Origin: an uncultured Kordiimonas sp.
GTDB taxonomy: Bacteria > Pseudomonadota > Alphaproteobacteria > Sphingomonadales > Kordiimonadaceae
Direction of reading: 5' to 3'
Length of the DNA: 64,000 nucleotides
Assembly: GCA_947503625.1 (NCBI GenBank)
Contig: CANNEK010000001.1
Location: 1,110,152 to 1,174,151, forward strand
In this document: piece after piece, positions 1 through 8,712 of the stretch
Layout of the letters: every line of letters starts with the position of its first letter
Position numbering within the stretch: the first letter of the stretch is position 1
Position numbers and translations under genes: made by a program
Notes under the pieces: model-generated
Seen by the model: the letters and a program-made list of their open reading frames with translations, nothing else
Databases searched by the model: none
What the model was told of the DNA's origin: nothing

Positions 1-23
1 TGCCGCTGGGTTAATCGCATATA

Positions 24-358
24 TCAGATCGAAACATCCGCCCAACAGATATGGATATTGTCTGTAATTTTCGAAACAACATCATGATGGATGATGCGAG
101 CTTCCTCAGGGGCATTGTCGATATAGTCATATGCCTGATCGCATTTAGCTTTATCCGCGAAAGTCATCAGGTAGAAAAACTCATGACCTCTCTCGTCGTC
201 TGTACCCATTTCTGTGTTGCTGTCTCGTTTCCCGACCGGGCTGGCAGATTCCGCTAAACCAGCCTGGATCATGTGCTCGCAAAACACCGAAAGCGCACCG
301 CTGAGTTCGTTGAAGCTGGCCCCGACTGCAAATTAAAACAACTCAACATATGAAACAT
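24..358 (-). pseudogene. Small conserved-looking protein, apparently frameshifted near its N-terminus
   Basis: An open frame runs from a GTG at 287 to the TGA at 24 (87 aa, ending ICWADVSI). It stays protein-like upstream of that GTG (codons reading GASFNELSGALS) as far as an in-frame TAA at 333-335, with no start codon in between. One base out of frame, an ATG at 358 (a second at 349) starts MFHMLSCFNLQ. Joining the two frames near 328-330 by a single-base insertion would give one protein of about 110 aa. I infer a recent one-base deletion or a sequencing error; otherwise the 87-aa GTG form is expressed. The product resembles small alphaproteobacterial proteins of unknown function, but I cannot name the family. 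It lies 31 bp downstream of the molybdopterin oxidoreductase gene on the same strand and is probably in its operon. Confidence 0.5.
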
Positions 359-389
359 GCCAACACCGCCTTTCGGTTCTCAACCCGAA

Positions 390-2582
390 CTAATGAACAG
401 CAGATTTTTTGACGCTCACGACCGTCGATTTGAAAGATGGGGTTTTGCTCTTTTCGTCAACATCAGTAGCTGTCAGGATATTGGCTTCTGGATAGTAAGC
501 CATCATAGATCCTTTAGGGAGATCAAATTCATATACCGTCACGCCCTCCATCACACCCTGCCCTGAACGGACATCAACCGTATCTCCGGTCTGCACACCA
601 GCCACCGACATATCCGAACGGTTCATCAGAACCGACCAGCGCGTTTCAGTGCCGCGGTAGGTGTCATGGTTTTCATAGATTATCGAATTGAACTGACCTT
701 CGCTGCGAATTGTGGTTAGAATGTAGGTGCCTGTTTCGGCGCAGGCCTTCTTTTCTTCTGGTAAGGGTCGTGTGACGAACTGCGCTTTACCCTGAGGCCG
801 ATCAAAGCGCGGCTTATGCATAAGCCGATTCTGGATATGAAATTCTTTTTTTGCGACGTCGATATCCGTAAGGGCCTCCATACCGGGGATAATTTCGGAT
901 ATTGCCTTGCGTATTTCCTTATGTTTACCGAACTCACTGAAATCAATTGGTGAATCTGGCAGTATCAGCTTGGCAAGTTCAGCTAATATGACGCTCTCAG
1001 GACGCACGTTTTCCAGGCGGCGAATACCTCCATCTGATAGTCGCACATAGTTGAACATGGATTCCTGAGTTGTTGGCTCCCATTCTTCATCTCGAGCTGT
1101 TACAGGCAAAACAAGGCTGTCGCCGCTATCAACTCCCTCCAGGTGACCCTTGTTCAAGGTTGTTGTCAGGAACAACTTAAAGCCAATTTTGTCCAGAGCG
1201 CCAGCAGCCCATACCGAATTCGGGTTCGCCGCAAAAAGATTGCCACCCATAATCACTGCGGCATCAATTTCACCTTCCGCCGCAGCCTTCATCGAGGCCA
1301 TGGTATCCAGGCCCTTTTTTTCAGGAAACTTCATGCCAAAACGCTTTTCTGTAAGGGCAATTATATCCTCAGGCAGAACAGGTTTAACGCCGATGGTGCC
1401 AATACCTTGCACATTGGAATGGCCGCGCAACGGCAACAAGCCTTTGAATCTGTGCCCCACCATACCGCGCAGCAATGCCAAGTTTGCGATATATTCAATA
1501 TTGCCTACGCCGTGCAAGTGATGGGTCATACCCATTCCCCATGCAAAAACGGCAGAGGACGAACGTCCGTATATCGCAGCGGCTTGCTCAATATTGACTT
1601 TTTCGACACCGGACCGCTCTACGATAGTGTCCCAGCTGAGAGCCGCGACATCACTCTTGAAATCATCAAAACCCGTTACATGTTCGTTGATAAAAGGGCT
1701 GTCCTCATCAGCGTTTTCAAGAACTGCCTTGGCAATACCTTTAAAAAGCGCGATGTCTTCACCAATTTTTGGCTGCAGGTATAGAGATGCAATTTCGTCG
1801 CCGCCAAGCAACAATGATTTCGGACTTTTTGGTAAGGCAAACTTTACCAGACCCGGCTCACGCGCTGGATTAATCATGATCACATGGCCGCCGCGCGCGC
1901 GGCAAGCCTGCAACTTGTGAATGAACCGGGGATGATTGGAGGATGGGTTGGCACCTATCACAAAAACAAGATCACACCCGGACAGGTCATCCAGCTCAAT
2001 TGTCGCTGTTCCTGTTCCTATTGTCTCACCAAGAGCAACGCTTGTAGCCTGATGACAGTAGAAGGAGCAGTTGGTGACATTGTTTGTGCCATACATTCTG
2101 GCCACGAGCTGGAAAAGAAAGCCTGCCTCGTTTGATGAACGCCCGGAAGAATAGAAGAAGGACCTGTCAGGATCTGTTGTACGAAGCCGTTCAGCAGCAA
2201 TCTCAAGAGCCCTTTTCCAAGAAATCGGCGAGTATTTATCTTCATCTTTCGACTTAAAAATCGGTGTATCCAAGCGGCCCAGTTTTTCGGTTTGCCTGGC
2301 ATCCAGTTCTCTCAGCTCGCACAATGAGTGTGTAAATATCTCATGAGGAATCGCGGGCTGGATATCCGTTGATTGAGCCTGAACACTTTTGTTACAAACT
2401 GAAGGAAATTCGCCAGCCTCATTGGTCATTCCCCCTTGCTGGCCACCCATACCCAACGCGCAGGCTTTGCAAACATTCTTGCTGTTGAGCGCTTTTGCAG
2501 CCTTTCCCGGCCCTATTTTCCGCAGCGTATTCAAGGTATAAAGAACCTTCTTGGCGCCGCCGCCGATTACCTCTTTAGCCAT
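390..2582 (-). CDS. FdhF/YdeP-family molybdopterin oxidoreductase (formate dehydrogenase alpha-like)
   Basis: About 730 aa, the usual length of the FdhF/YdeP group, which binds bis-molybdopterin guanine dinucleotide. The N-terminus has VCKACALGMGG (about residues 37-47): the first two cysteines of the usual [4Fe-4S] motif are there, but the third is replaced, as is typical of this group. The likely metal-ligand region is NCSFYCHQ, with Cys at about 176 followed by His. The C-terminal MopB-binding domain is present (TTIRSEGQFNSI, then SGQGVMEGVTVYEF). I start at the ATG at 2582, which overlaps the end of mobA; a TTG lies two codons earlier. Pairing with mobA supports a Mo-bis-MGD enzyme. YdeP relatives have been linked to acid resistance, and real formate dehydrogenase activity is not established. 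No twin-arginine signal is visible, so it is probably cytoplasmic. Confidence 0.85.
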   Translation of the reverse strand: MAKEVIGGGAKKVLYTLNTLRKIGPGKAAKALNSKNVCKACALGMGGQQGGMTNEAGEFPSVCNKSVQAQSTDIQPAIPHEIFTHSLCELRELDARQTEKLGRLDTPIFKSKDEDKYSPISWKRALEIAAERLRTTDPDRSFFYSSGRSSNEAGFLFQLVARMYGTNNVTNCSFYCHQATSVALGETIGTGTATIELDDLSGCDLVFVIGANPSSNHPRFIHKLQACRARGGHVIMINPAREPGLVKFALPKSPKSLLLGGDEIASLYLQPKIGEDIALFKGIAKAVLENADEDSPFINEHVTGFDDFKSDVAALSWDTIVERSGVEKVNIEQAAAIYGRSSSAVFAWGMGMTHHLHGVGNIEYIANLALLRGMVGHRFKGLLPLRGHSNVQGIGTIGVKPVLPEDIIALTEKRFGMKFPEKKGLDTMASMKAAAEGEIDAAVIMGGNLFAANPNSVWAAGALDKIGFKLFLTTTLNKGHLEGVDSGDSLVLPVTARDEEWEPTTQESMFNYVRLSDGGIRRLENVRPESVILAELAKLILPDSPIDFSEFGKHKEIRKAISEIIPGMEALTDIDVAKKEFHIQNRLMHKPRFDRPQGKAQFVTRPLPEEKKACAETGTYILTTIRSEGQFNSIIYENHDTYRGTETRWSVLMNRSDMSVAGVQTGDTVDVRSGQGVMEGVTVYEFDLPKGSMMAYYPEANILTATDVDEKSKTPSFKSTVVSVKKSAVH

Positions 2583-3189
2583 AGTCAACCGTCAACTTCC
2601 TCTCCGCAACACGAAGGTCTGCGCGAGTATTTATATTCATGAAGGCGTCTTCATCATCAAACATGCAGGGGGAATAATTGCACAACTCCGCCAATCGATA
2701 AAGAGAAGGGCTTTTGGTTATGCCGTGCGCTGCAAACCCTGCCAACAATACTTCTGTTGACCACAGCCCACACGTTGGGTGCAATTGATTTCCGGTTTTC
2801 GCTACAGCAGTTGGCCCAAGCGATGTCATTCGTTCAACATAATTCAAGGGAATAAATGGCATATCAACTGCTACGGTCAGAAAAGCACCAGTATGCTTAA
2901 ACCGCTGTGCTAACGCATACAATCCTGCAGCCGGGCCTTTTACAAAACCATCACAATCAGCAACCGTCTCCATATTCAATCCAAAACTATCGGGCGCCGA
3001 AATTACGATATTTTCGGTTTGATCCGCTAGCCGATCCAGAACCCGGTCAATAAGGCGAACACCTCCCAAAAGCGCCGTCGTCTTTTCCCCGCTCAGAAAA
3101 CGGCGATTACGACCGCCAGCCAAAACACCAACTGGAACTGTTTTCGGTATAGAACAGGGCATATCACTACCGGTTTTTTTGCGAGTCAC
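2575..3189 (-). CDS. mobA: Molybdenum cofactor guanylyltransferase MobA
   Basis: A 204-aa protein, normal for MobA. It attaches GMP from GTP to molybdopterin to make the MGD cofactor needed by the oxidoreductase encoded immediately downstream. The nucleotide-binding signature is seen as VLAGGRNRRFLSGEKTTALLGG near residues 23-44, a variant of GGxSxRMGxDK with a 2-residue insertion. Further on are VAVDMPFIPL (the metal-binding Asp loop) and HPTCGLW, both typical of MobA. The start is a GTG at 3189; an internal ATG at 3162 (MPCSIPKTVPVG) is possible. Its end overlaps the next gene by 8 bp (TATGGCTAA), so the two are translationally coupled. Confidence 0.85.
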   Translation of the reverse strand: MTRKKTGSDMPCSIPKTVPVGVLAGGRNRRFLSGEKTTALLGGVRLIDRVLDRLADQTENIVISAPDSFGLNMETVADCDGFVKGPAAGLYALAQRFKHTGAFLTVAVDMPFIPLNYVERMTSLGPTAVAKTGNQLHPTCGLWSTEVLLAGFAAHGITKSPSLYRLAELCNYSPCMFDDEDAFMNINTRADLRVAERKLTVDYG

Positions 3190-3451
3190 CCGACAAGATC
3201 AGAAGAAAGTCAGTTTGCTCGGAATATCTCCGCGTTAAAGCTAGCTGAGGTGAATAACTTTTGCCATGTCGAAATACCTCACTATTTCATACTGCCGACA
3301 TAATGTCCGCCACCGGTTAAAGCGCAGATGGGAGCCATGCTCTCGTTCGGTCAGCCATTCTGTTTCTCGGTAATCGATACGTTGCAATTTGATTGAGGTG
3401 GCATTAGTGTAGTTATACACATTGGGGGCCATCCAAAGGGGAGGTGGCTAA

Positions 3452-3679
3452 TTGTCGTATTCAAATCGCGATATTTTGACTTTGTCACAACTTGTTGCTG
3501 CAGAACGGGGTACGAGCGCAGTTGATCATGTCAGCGGATATGTGGACATACTTCGCAACAATGGTGACCAACAAAGCGCCAAATTATGGTCCATGGTTTT
3601 GGCAGATCTGTACCATCAGTCCATCGCTACCGGTTGCGCAGACCTTCACCCTAGAGCGGCAAATGGTGTCTTGCTTTAA
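3452..3679 (+). CDS. Small hypothetical protein, TTG start
   Basis: A 75-aa protein. The start is a TTG preceded by a strong Shine-Dalgarno (AAAGGGGAGGT at 3435-3445, spacing about 6), which is the main reason to accept this frame. The segment YVDILRNNGDQQSAKLWSMVLADLYHQ looks like small helical alphaproteobacterial proteins of unknown function with an A-x-x-W-x-x-V pattern. The gene stands alone, converges on the REC-GGDEF-EAL gene and stops 6 bp before it. The opposite-strand frame at 3241-3432 and the overlapping frame at 3492-3770 lack such a site. Function unknown. Confidence 0.5.
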   Translation: MSYSNRDILTLSQLVAAERGTSAVDHVSGYVDILRNNGDQQSAKLWSMVLADLYHQSIATGCADLHPRAANGVLL

Positions 3680-3685
3680 GGCGGC

Positions 3686-5398
3686 TCAAACGCTTGCTGG
3701 CAGGTACTGTATTTCGGCCTCAGACAATAGTGATGTGAATTCACGGTTTGGCAGCGGCTTGCTGAAATAAAACCCCTGCATTTCATCTTTGGCAAGGAGC
3801 ATCAGAGTCTCAAATTGGGATTTCTTCTCCACACCTTCAGCAACCAGTACCAAATCCAATTCATTAGCAAGCAGAGATACGACATTGCATATCTTGCGGC
3901 TTGCTGCGGAGGTTTCGATTTGCTGCACAAATGACCGATCAAGTTTGATCTTGGAAACAGGAATATCCTTCAATCGACTGAGCGAAGAGTAACCCACGCC
4001 AAAGTCGTCAATCGCCCACTTGCAACCGATGTCCGCCAGCGCCTTCAGCTGTTTTTCCAAGTGATTGAATTGTTGAACGAGTGCCGTCTCTGTAATCTCA
4101 AATTCAATCATTTTTGGGTCGATACGGTATGCTCGGAGCGTGCGCTTCACATGTTTAACAAAACCTTCGGTCTGGATCTGGATCGGTGAAACATTAACCG
4201 AGATCGGCACAATCGCTATCCCGGCGTCCATCCATGCTCGCATATGGCGGCAAGTTTCTTCAAATACCCACTGCCCTATCTCGCGGATACACAAGGAACG
4301 CTCCGCAATCGGAATAAAGTCTGAAGGGCCAATTGGTTCTGCATTCTTGCGATTCCAGCGCAACAGGGCTTCAGCGCCGCAAATCTGCTGGTTGTAGGCC
4401 CGAACCTTGGGCTGAAAAAAAAGTTCCAGCTCCTCGTTGGTAATTGCGTTGGCCAAAGCGTTTTCCGTTTCTGCTGCCTTGGTAAGCAACACTCCGATTT
4501 CTTCGTCAAAAAACGCGAAAGAGTTTTTACCGTTGCTTTTGGCTTTATATAGCGCACCATCAGCGGCTCTTGTTAGCCCGGATGCGCTGCGGTCAGGATG
4601 CTCCGGATTCAAAATTGCAATACCAAGACTGCATTTGCAATGAAAGGACTGATCCCCGAACTGAATAGGGTCTTCAAACACTCGCAGCATCTTGCGTGTC
4701 AGCAACTTGATATCCTGCTCATGTTTGTAGCCGTTAAGCACAACGCCAAACTCGTCGCCTCCGAGGCGCGCCACAATATCGGTTTTGCGCACCATGGAGG
4801 ACATCCGACTCGCAACTGTTTGTAGAACGTGGTCGCCAGCCGGGTGGCCATACGTATCATTGATTATCTTGAAGTCGTCCAGATCGATCAGAAACAGCGC
4901 CAGATAGGTAGCCGCGCGTTCCGATGTACCAATCGCAAGTTCGAGTGTCTGATCAAATCTGATACGATTTGCCAGCCCGGTGAGCCCGTCAGTATAGGCA
5001 TACTCGGAGAGCTTTTTCTGGTTCTGCATTTGAGCAAGGCTGAAGCGAATTGAACGGTTTAGCAGCGTAGCCGTCAACTCGTTTTTCACCAGATAATCGG
5101 TTGCTCCAATTTCAGCAGCCTGCCTGTCCACCTCATGGTTATCTTCACCGGTCAAAAGAATGATTGGTGTGAAACTGCCATGTCCATTGGAATTCCGGAT
5201 AATATCAATGCCCGAAAATGCACCCATATTCTGATCTACAAGACAGATATCATGCCCGTTGATTTCTTTTTGCAGGCTGGCATCGCCGGGATCAGAAATC
5301 CAAGAAACGTCTGGCTTATCGCTGGCGAACGCCCGATTGAGGAAACGTTCGATTAACAGAAAATCAACCTCGTCGTCGTCTACAACAAGTATACGCAT
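3686..5398 (-). CDS. Response regulator with GGDEF and EAL domains (c-di-GMP synthesis/breakdown)
   Basis: A 570-aa cytoplasmic protein in three parts. The receiver domain (1-120) has acidic DDD at 7-9, phospho-acceptor D55 and the conserved K in LVKNE near 105. The diguanylate cyclase domain (about 130-300) has an intact GGDEF at 213-217. The phosphodiesterase domain (about 310-565) has intact EALLRW at 343-348, IDDFGVGYSSL and VAEGVE. Both enzyme sites look complete, so the sequence does not tell which activity dominates; phosphorylation presumably sets it. It is the last gene of the signalling operon, 138 bp after the single-domain regulator, and is the probable output of the kinase upstream. 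Confidence 0.92.
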   Translation of the reverse strand: MRILVVDDDEVDFLLIERFLNRAFASDKPDVSWISDPGDASLQKEINGHDICLVDQNMGAFSGIDIIRNSNGHGSFTPIILLTGEDNHEVDRQAAEIGATDYLVKNELTATLLNRSIRFSLAQMQNQKKLSEYAYTDGLTGLANRIRFDQTLELAIGTSERAATYLALFLIDLDDFKIINDTYGHPAGDHVLQTVASRMSSMVRKTDIVARLGGDEFGVVLNGYKHEQDIKLLTRKMLRVFEDPIQFGDQSFHCKCSLGIAILNPEHPDRSASGLTRAADGALYKAKSNGKNSFAFFDEEIGVLLTKAAETENALANAITNEELELFFQPKVRAYNQQICGAEALLRWNRKNAEPIGPSDFIPIAERSLCIREIGQWVFEETCRHMRAWMDAGIAIVPISVNVSPIQIQTEGFVKHVKRTLRAYRIDPKMIEFEITETALVQQFNHLEKQLKALADIGCKWAIDDFGVGYSSLSRLKDIPVSKIKLDRSFVQQIETSAASRKICNVVSLLANELDLVLVAEGVEKKSQFETLMLLAKDEMQGFYFSKPLPNREFTSLLSEAEIQYLPASV

Positions 5399-5536
5399 GT
5401 GGGCCTTAGCTCCATGATGCGCTTATCCCCAAATTCACGCCTCGTTTGCATCCAAACTGTATGATGAGAAAAACAGGTTAAGATAAATTAAACACCATGG
5501 TTGTTTTTGATACAATATTTCGATTATTACGAGCAT

Positions 5537-5962
5537 TTACGGCAATTCAACAATTTTCCAATAGTGGTCAAGCATTGAAAGCGCTTGATTGAAGGTGTTT
5601 TCCGCATCTGATTTCACAACGTAACCTGCAATATTCTTTTCATAAGCCGCACAAACATCGCGTTCATCTGATGATGTGGTCATGACGAAAATAACGGACT
5701 TGTGCAACTCGGGGTCTTGGCGAACTTCTTCAAGAAACTCCAGACCACCCATGCGCGGCATATTCAGGTCCAATAGAATAAGATACGGCGGTTCGAGTTT
5801 TGCTTTGCCATTAGTTCCTTTGAGGTATTCAAGACCCTCGACACCATCACAGGCATGTATCAGCGGATTGGCAATTTTGAGGCGCTGCAAAGCCCTTTTG
5901 ACACCGATAACGTCAACCTCGTCGTCCTCAACCAGCAACAATCCAACTTCTTTTCGCATCAT
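5537..5962 (-). CDS. Single-domain response regulator (Rcp1/CheY-like)
   Basis: A 141-aa receiver domain with no output domain. Acidic residues VEDDE at 11-15, phospho-acceptor D65 in LILLDLNMPRMGG, T in VMTTSSDE and K in GYVVKSD are all present. The long alpha4 region and the YWKIVELP C-terminus are typical of Rcp1-like regulators, which partner PAS/phytochrome-type kinases. It overlaps the end of the PAS histidine kinase gene by 4 bp (ATGA), so it is almost certainly that kinase's phosphorylation partner. It may relay phosphate to, or compete with, the REC-GGDEF-EAL protein. Confidence 0.92.
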   Translation of the reverse strand: MMRKEVGLLLVEDDEVDVIGVKRALQRLKIANPLIHACDGVEGLEYLKGTNGKAKLEPPYLILLDLNMPRMGGLEFLEEVRQDPELHKSVIFVMTTSSDERDVCAAYEKNIAGYVVKSDAENTFNQALSMLDHYWKIVELP

Positions 5963-8712
5963 TTTTTCTCAACTTTAGGAAAGGAAAAACAGAAAGCAAC
6001 ACCGCTTCCGTCGACAGGCTCTTCAATCCAGATGCGGCCGCCACGCCGTGTGACAATCTTCTTTACAATTGCCAATCCCATGCCGCTTCCCTCCACCTGA
6101 TCGCGGGGTTTCAGCGTCTGAAACATCTTGAACACTTTATCCCACATATCCTCTGGTATGCCGATACCACGATCTTCAAACCGGAAGACATACTCCCCGT
6201 CACCAAGAGAGCAGCCTATCTCTACGCGGCACGGTGCGGCCTCATTATGTTTGACCGTATTGCTTATCAGATTCTGGAATATCTGGTTCATTTCGGAACT
6301 CGAGCAAACGATTGCAGGAAGTTCGCAGTTGATTTCAAAACCCTTGTTTTGGGCCTCCAGCAAGTCAGCAGCAACCTCGACAAGCATGTTGAGGTCGGTT
6401 TTCGCCAACTTGTCACTGCCCTCACCAACGCGAGAGTATTCCAACAATCCGGCGAGCAGGCTTTCCAAGCGGGAAATACGGTTTTTCAGCAAAGACAAAT
6501 AAGAATTTGTTTCTTCATCTGCCGTTTCCTGAATGTTTTCCTGAATCCAGTCGGCCAGATTCATAATACCGCGTAGTGGTGCCTTAAGGTCATGGGAGGC
6601 AATATAGGCGAATTGCTCAAGGTCTGCGTTTGAACGGGCAAGGTCTTTCACATGACCCTGAAGGATCTGCTCGGCTTTAACGCGGGCAGAAATATCACGG
6701 ATAATACCGACAAAACCAGCTGTTGCCGAATTTTCTGAAATCTCTCCGACACTTAACTCCATGGGGAATTTATCACCGTGCTTGCGCCTGCCTGTGACCT
6801 CGCGGCCCATCCCAATAATCTTGGGTTTTTTTGTCGAGAGATAGTTGGTCAAATACCCATCATGTTGGCCTTTATCGGGGTCAGGCATAAGAATGCGCAC
6901 ATTCTTTCCCGTCACCTCTGCTTCCGAATAGCCGAACAGTTTTTGTGCAGACTTGTTGAAAGTCTGTATTGCCCCCTTGGGGTCTATGATTATGATTGCA
7001 TCAGCTGCGGTATCAATGATCGTCGAAAGCCGGTTTGTCAGTTCGCTTTGTTCCGCCAACGCTGCGGTCAAGTTTTTTTCAGCTGATTTTAGTGTGTGAA
7101 TATCCTGAACGGACCCAACCATTCGAACGGCTCTGCCCTCTTCATCCCATGAGGCTTGTCCAGAGCCCCGAAACCAGCGATAACTTCCCTGCTTGGTCTT
7201 CAGACGATATTCAGCATCAAAAGGCTCTTTTCTCGTAAAGTGCGCATCGAGCGCAGCAAATGTATGTTCGTGATCGTCCGGATGTAAGAGGTCTCTGAAA
7301 ACCGATAGGTTAGCCTCAATCTCCTCGTTCTCATATCCAAGCAACTTGAAGAACTGCGGTGACCAGTATTCCTTATCATCATTTACATCTATCCAGTCCC
7401 AAATACCGACCGAGGCCCCTTGCGCCGCAAGAGCAAAGCGCTCTTCACTGTCTCGCAGATCTTCCTGAGCTGCAATCACATCTGTGATGTCTTGCGAGAC
7501 AACAAAAACCCCGCGCTCGCCGTTTTCCTCATCAACAAATGGAACCTTGTCAGTACGCACCCAGCCACGCTCACCGTCAACTGGGGTATATTCTTCAACG
7601 ATGCCCAGCATGGCCTTCCCTGAGTTAATGACGGCGAGGTCATCGTCATGATACTTTTTGGCCATCTCGGGAAAAAGATCGTACGTATCCTGACCCTCCG
7701 TGTTTTCAACCTTGCGCCCCATGGAATTGGCTGCCTCCCGGTTCAAACGCAGAATGCGGTTTTTGTCATCCTTGTACCAGATACGTACCGGCACATTATC
7801 AAAGATCAGTTGCAAATCGCGGCGTTGCCGACTGAGTTCCGCGTCTGTCGCAAGCAGTTGCTGAAAAGGGGCAATAATGAGCCTGAAACCTACCAGCGTT
7901 ATGAAGGCAAATGCTACAAGCGCAGCAATGGCAAGGCTGACACTGTAGCTTTTTATCAGTTCAGCTTCCTGGTTTTTAAAAGGTGTTATGTCGTTGATCA
8001 GGGTTAAAGTGATGCCATACGGTTCAATTTGCGAATTTTGAGAGAAAGGGTCGACGATCCGCTCCGTCCCCCATGAAAGTGTAGTTCTTTCCGTGCTCAA
8101 CTTTACCGCCGCTGCACCTTCTCTCAAACCCGTCGCAACGATATCCGCAACCTTGAACGGCAATACCGTACCAAGAATGCCTTCTGTGCCGGCGCCATAT
8201 AGCACCGGAACAGCAATCAGCAGGTACGTGCCGCTTGAATTTTCCACCAACTCTACAGTCTGCGGTATCTGATCCGAAAGAATGGAGCGTGCCATTTGAT
8301 GCACTGCGGCTTCTGCTTCACTGTCCGTCGCCTCAGTGGAATACAGCACCAAACCGTCGATATCGAATAGTATCAACGGAGCGGAAGTGCCCAGAATTTT
8401 CGAGCTATTTAACAGACTTGAAGCTTCCAAACTCTGGCCGTCGGCAAGCATTGCTGCGGTAATGACTGGCTGCTGCGAGGCGATATCGCGCAGCACCGTC
8501 ACCCTGTCATCAACAAAAATCTTTACATCCTGCACCTCCAGGTCTAACGCCAACGTGTTGGTACTCAGCAAAAAATCGGCGTAGGTGGATTGCACTTTGG
8601 GGATAATGATGGAGCTCACAACCACAAGAAAAACCGCGAATGAGACTGCCGTGAATAGCAAATACTGTTGCAGAACAGAATGACGGTCACTGGTGGAGGT
8701 TCGATTGATCAA
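5959..8712 (-). CDS. Membrane-bound multi-PAS sensor histidine kinase
   Basis: A 917-aa protein. One membrane helix near 17-36 and a second near 258-282 enclose a periplasmic sensor region of about 220 aa. Several PAS/PAC domains follow (IFDNVPVRIWYKDD; GIWDWIDVNDDKEYW; TIIDTAADAIIIIDP). The HisKA domain has the phospho-acceptor His in YIASHDLKAPLRG, and the ATPase domain has N-box NLISNTVKHN, G1 DRGIGIP and G2 GSGMGLAIV, all intact. The gene overlaps the binding-protein gene upstream and the response regulator downstream by 4 bp each. This suggests that the binding protein presents a ligand to the periplasmic domain, as in LuxP-LuxQ or TorT-TorS. The ligand cannot be read from the sequence. 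Confidence 0.92.
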   Translation of the reverse strand: MINRTSTSDRHSVLQQYLLFTAVSFAVFLVVVSSIIIPKVQSTYADFLLSTNTLALDLEVQDVKIFVDDRVTVLRDIASQQPVITAAMLADGQSLEASSLLNSSKILGTSAPLILFDIDGLVLYSTEATDSEAEAAVHQMARSILSDQIPQTVELVENSSGTYLLIAVPVLYGAGTEGILGTVLPFKVADIVATGLREGAAAVKLSTERTTLSWGTERIVDPFSQNSQIEPYGITLTLINDITPFKNQEAELIKSYSVSLAIAALVAFAFITLVGFRLIIAPFQQLLATDAELSRQRRDLQLIFDNVPVRIWYKDDKNRILRLNREAANSMGRKVENTEGQDTYDLFPEMAKKYHDDDLAVINSGKAMLGIVEEYTPVDGERGWVRTDKVPFVDEENGERGVFVVSQDITDVIAAQEDLRDSEERFALAAQGASVGIWDWIDVNDDKEYWSPQFFKLLGYENEEIEANLSVFRDLLHPDDHEHTFAALDAHFTRKEPFDAEYRLKTKQGSYRWFRGSGQASWDEEGRAVRMVGSVQDIHTLKSAEKNLTAALAEQSELTNRLSTIIDTAADAIIIIDPKGAIQTFNKSAQKLFGYSEAEVTGKNVRILMPDPDKGQHDGYLTNYLSTKKPKIIGMGREVTGRRKHGDKFPMELSVGEISENSATAGFVGIIRDISARVKAEQILQGHVKDLARSNADLEQFAYIASHDLKAPLRGIMNLADWIQENIQETADEETNSYLSLLKNRISRLESLLAGLLEYSRVGEGSDKLAKTDLNMLVEVAADLLEAQNKGFEINCELPAIVCSSSEMNQIFQNLISNTVKHNEAAPCRVEIGCSLGDGEYVFRFEDRGIGIPEDMWDKVFKMFQTLKPRDQVEGSGMGLAIVKKIVTRRGGRIWIEEPVDGSGVAFCFSFPKVEKK

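Noticed and set aside
3241-3432. 63-aa frame on the minus strand
   Set aside because: No Shine-Dalgarno, no family-like sequence, and it lies in the promoter region of neighbouring genes.
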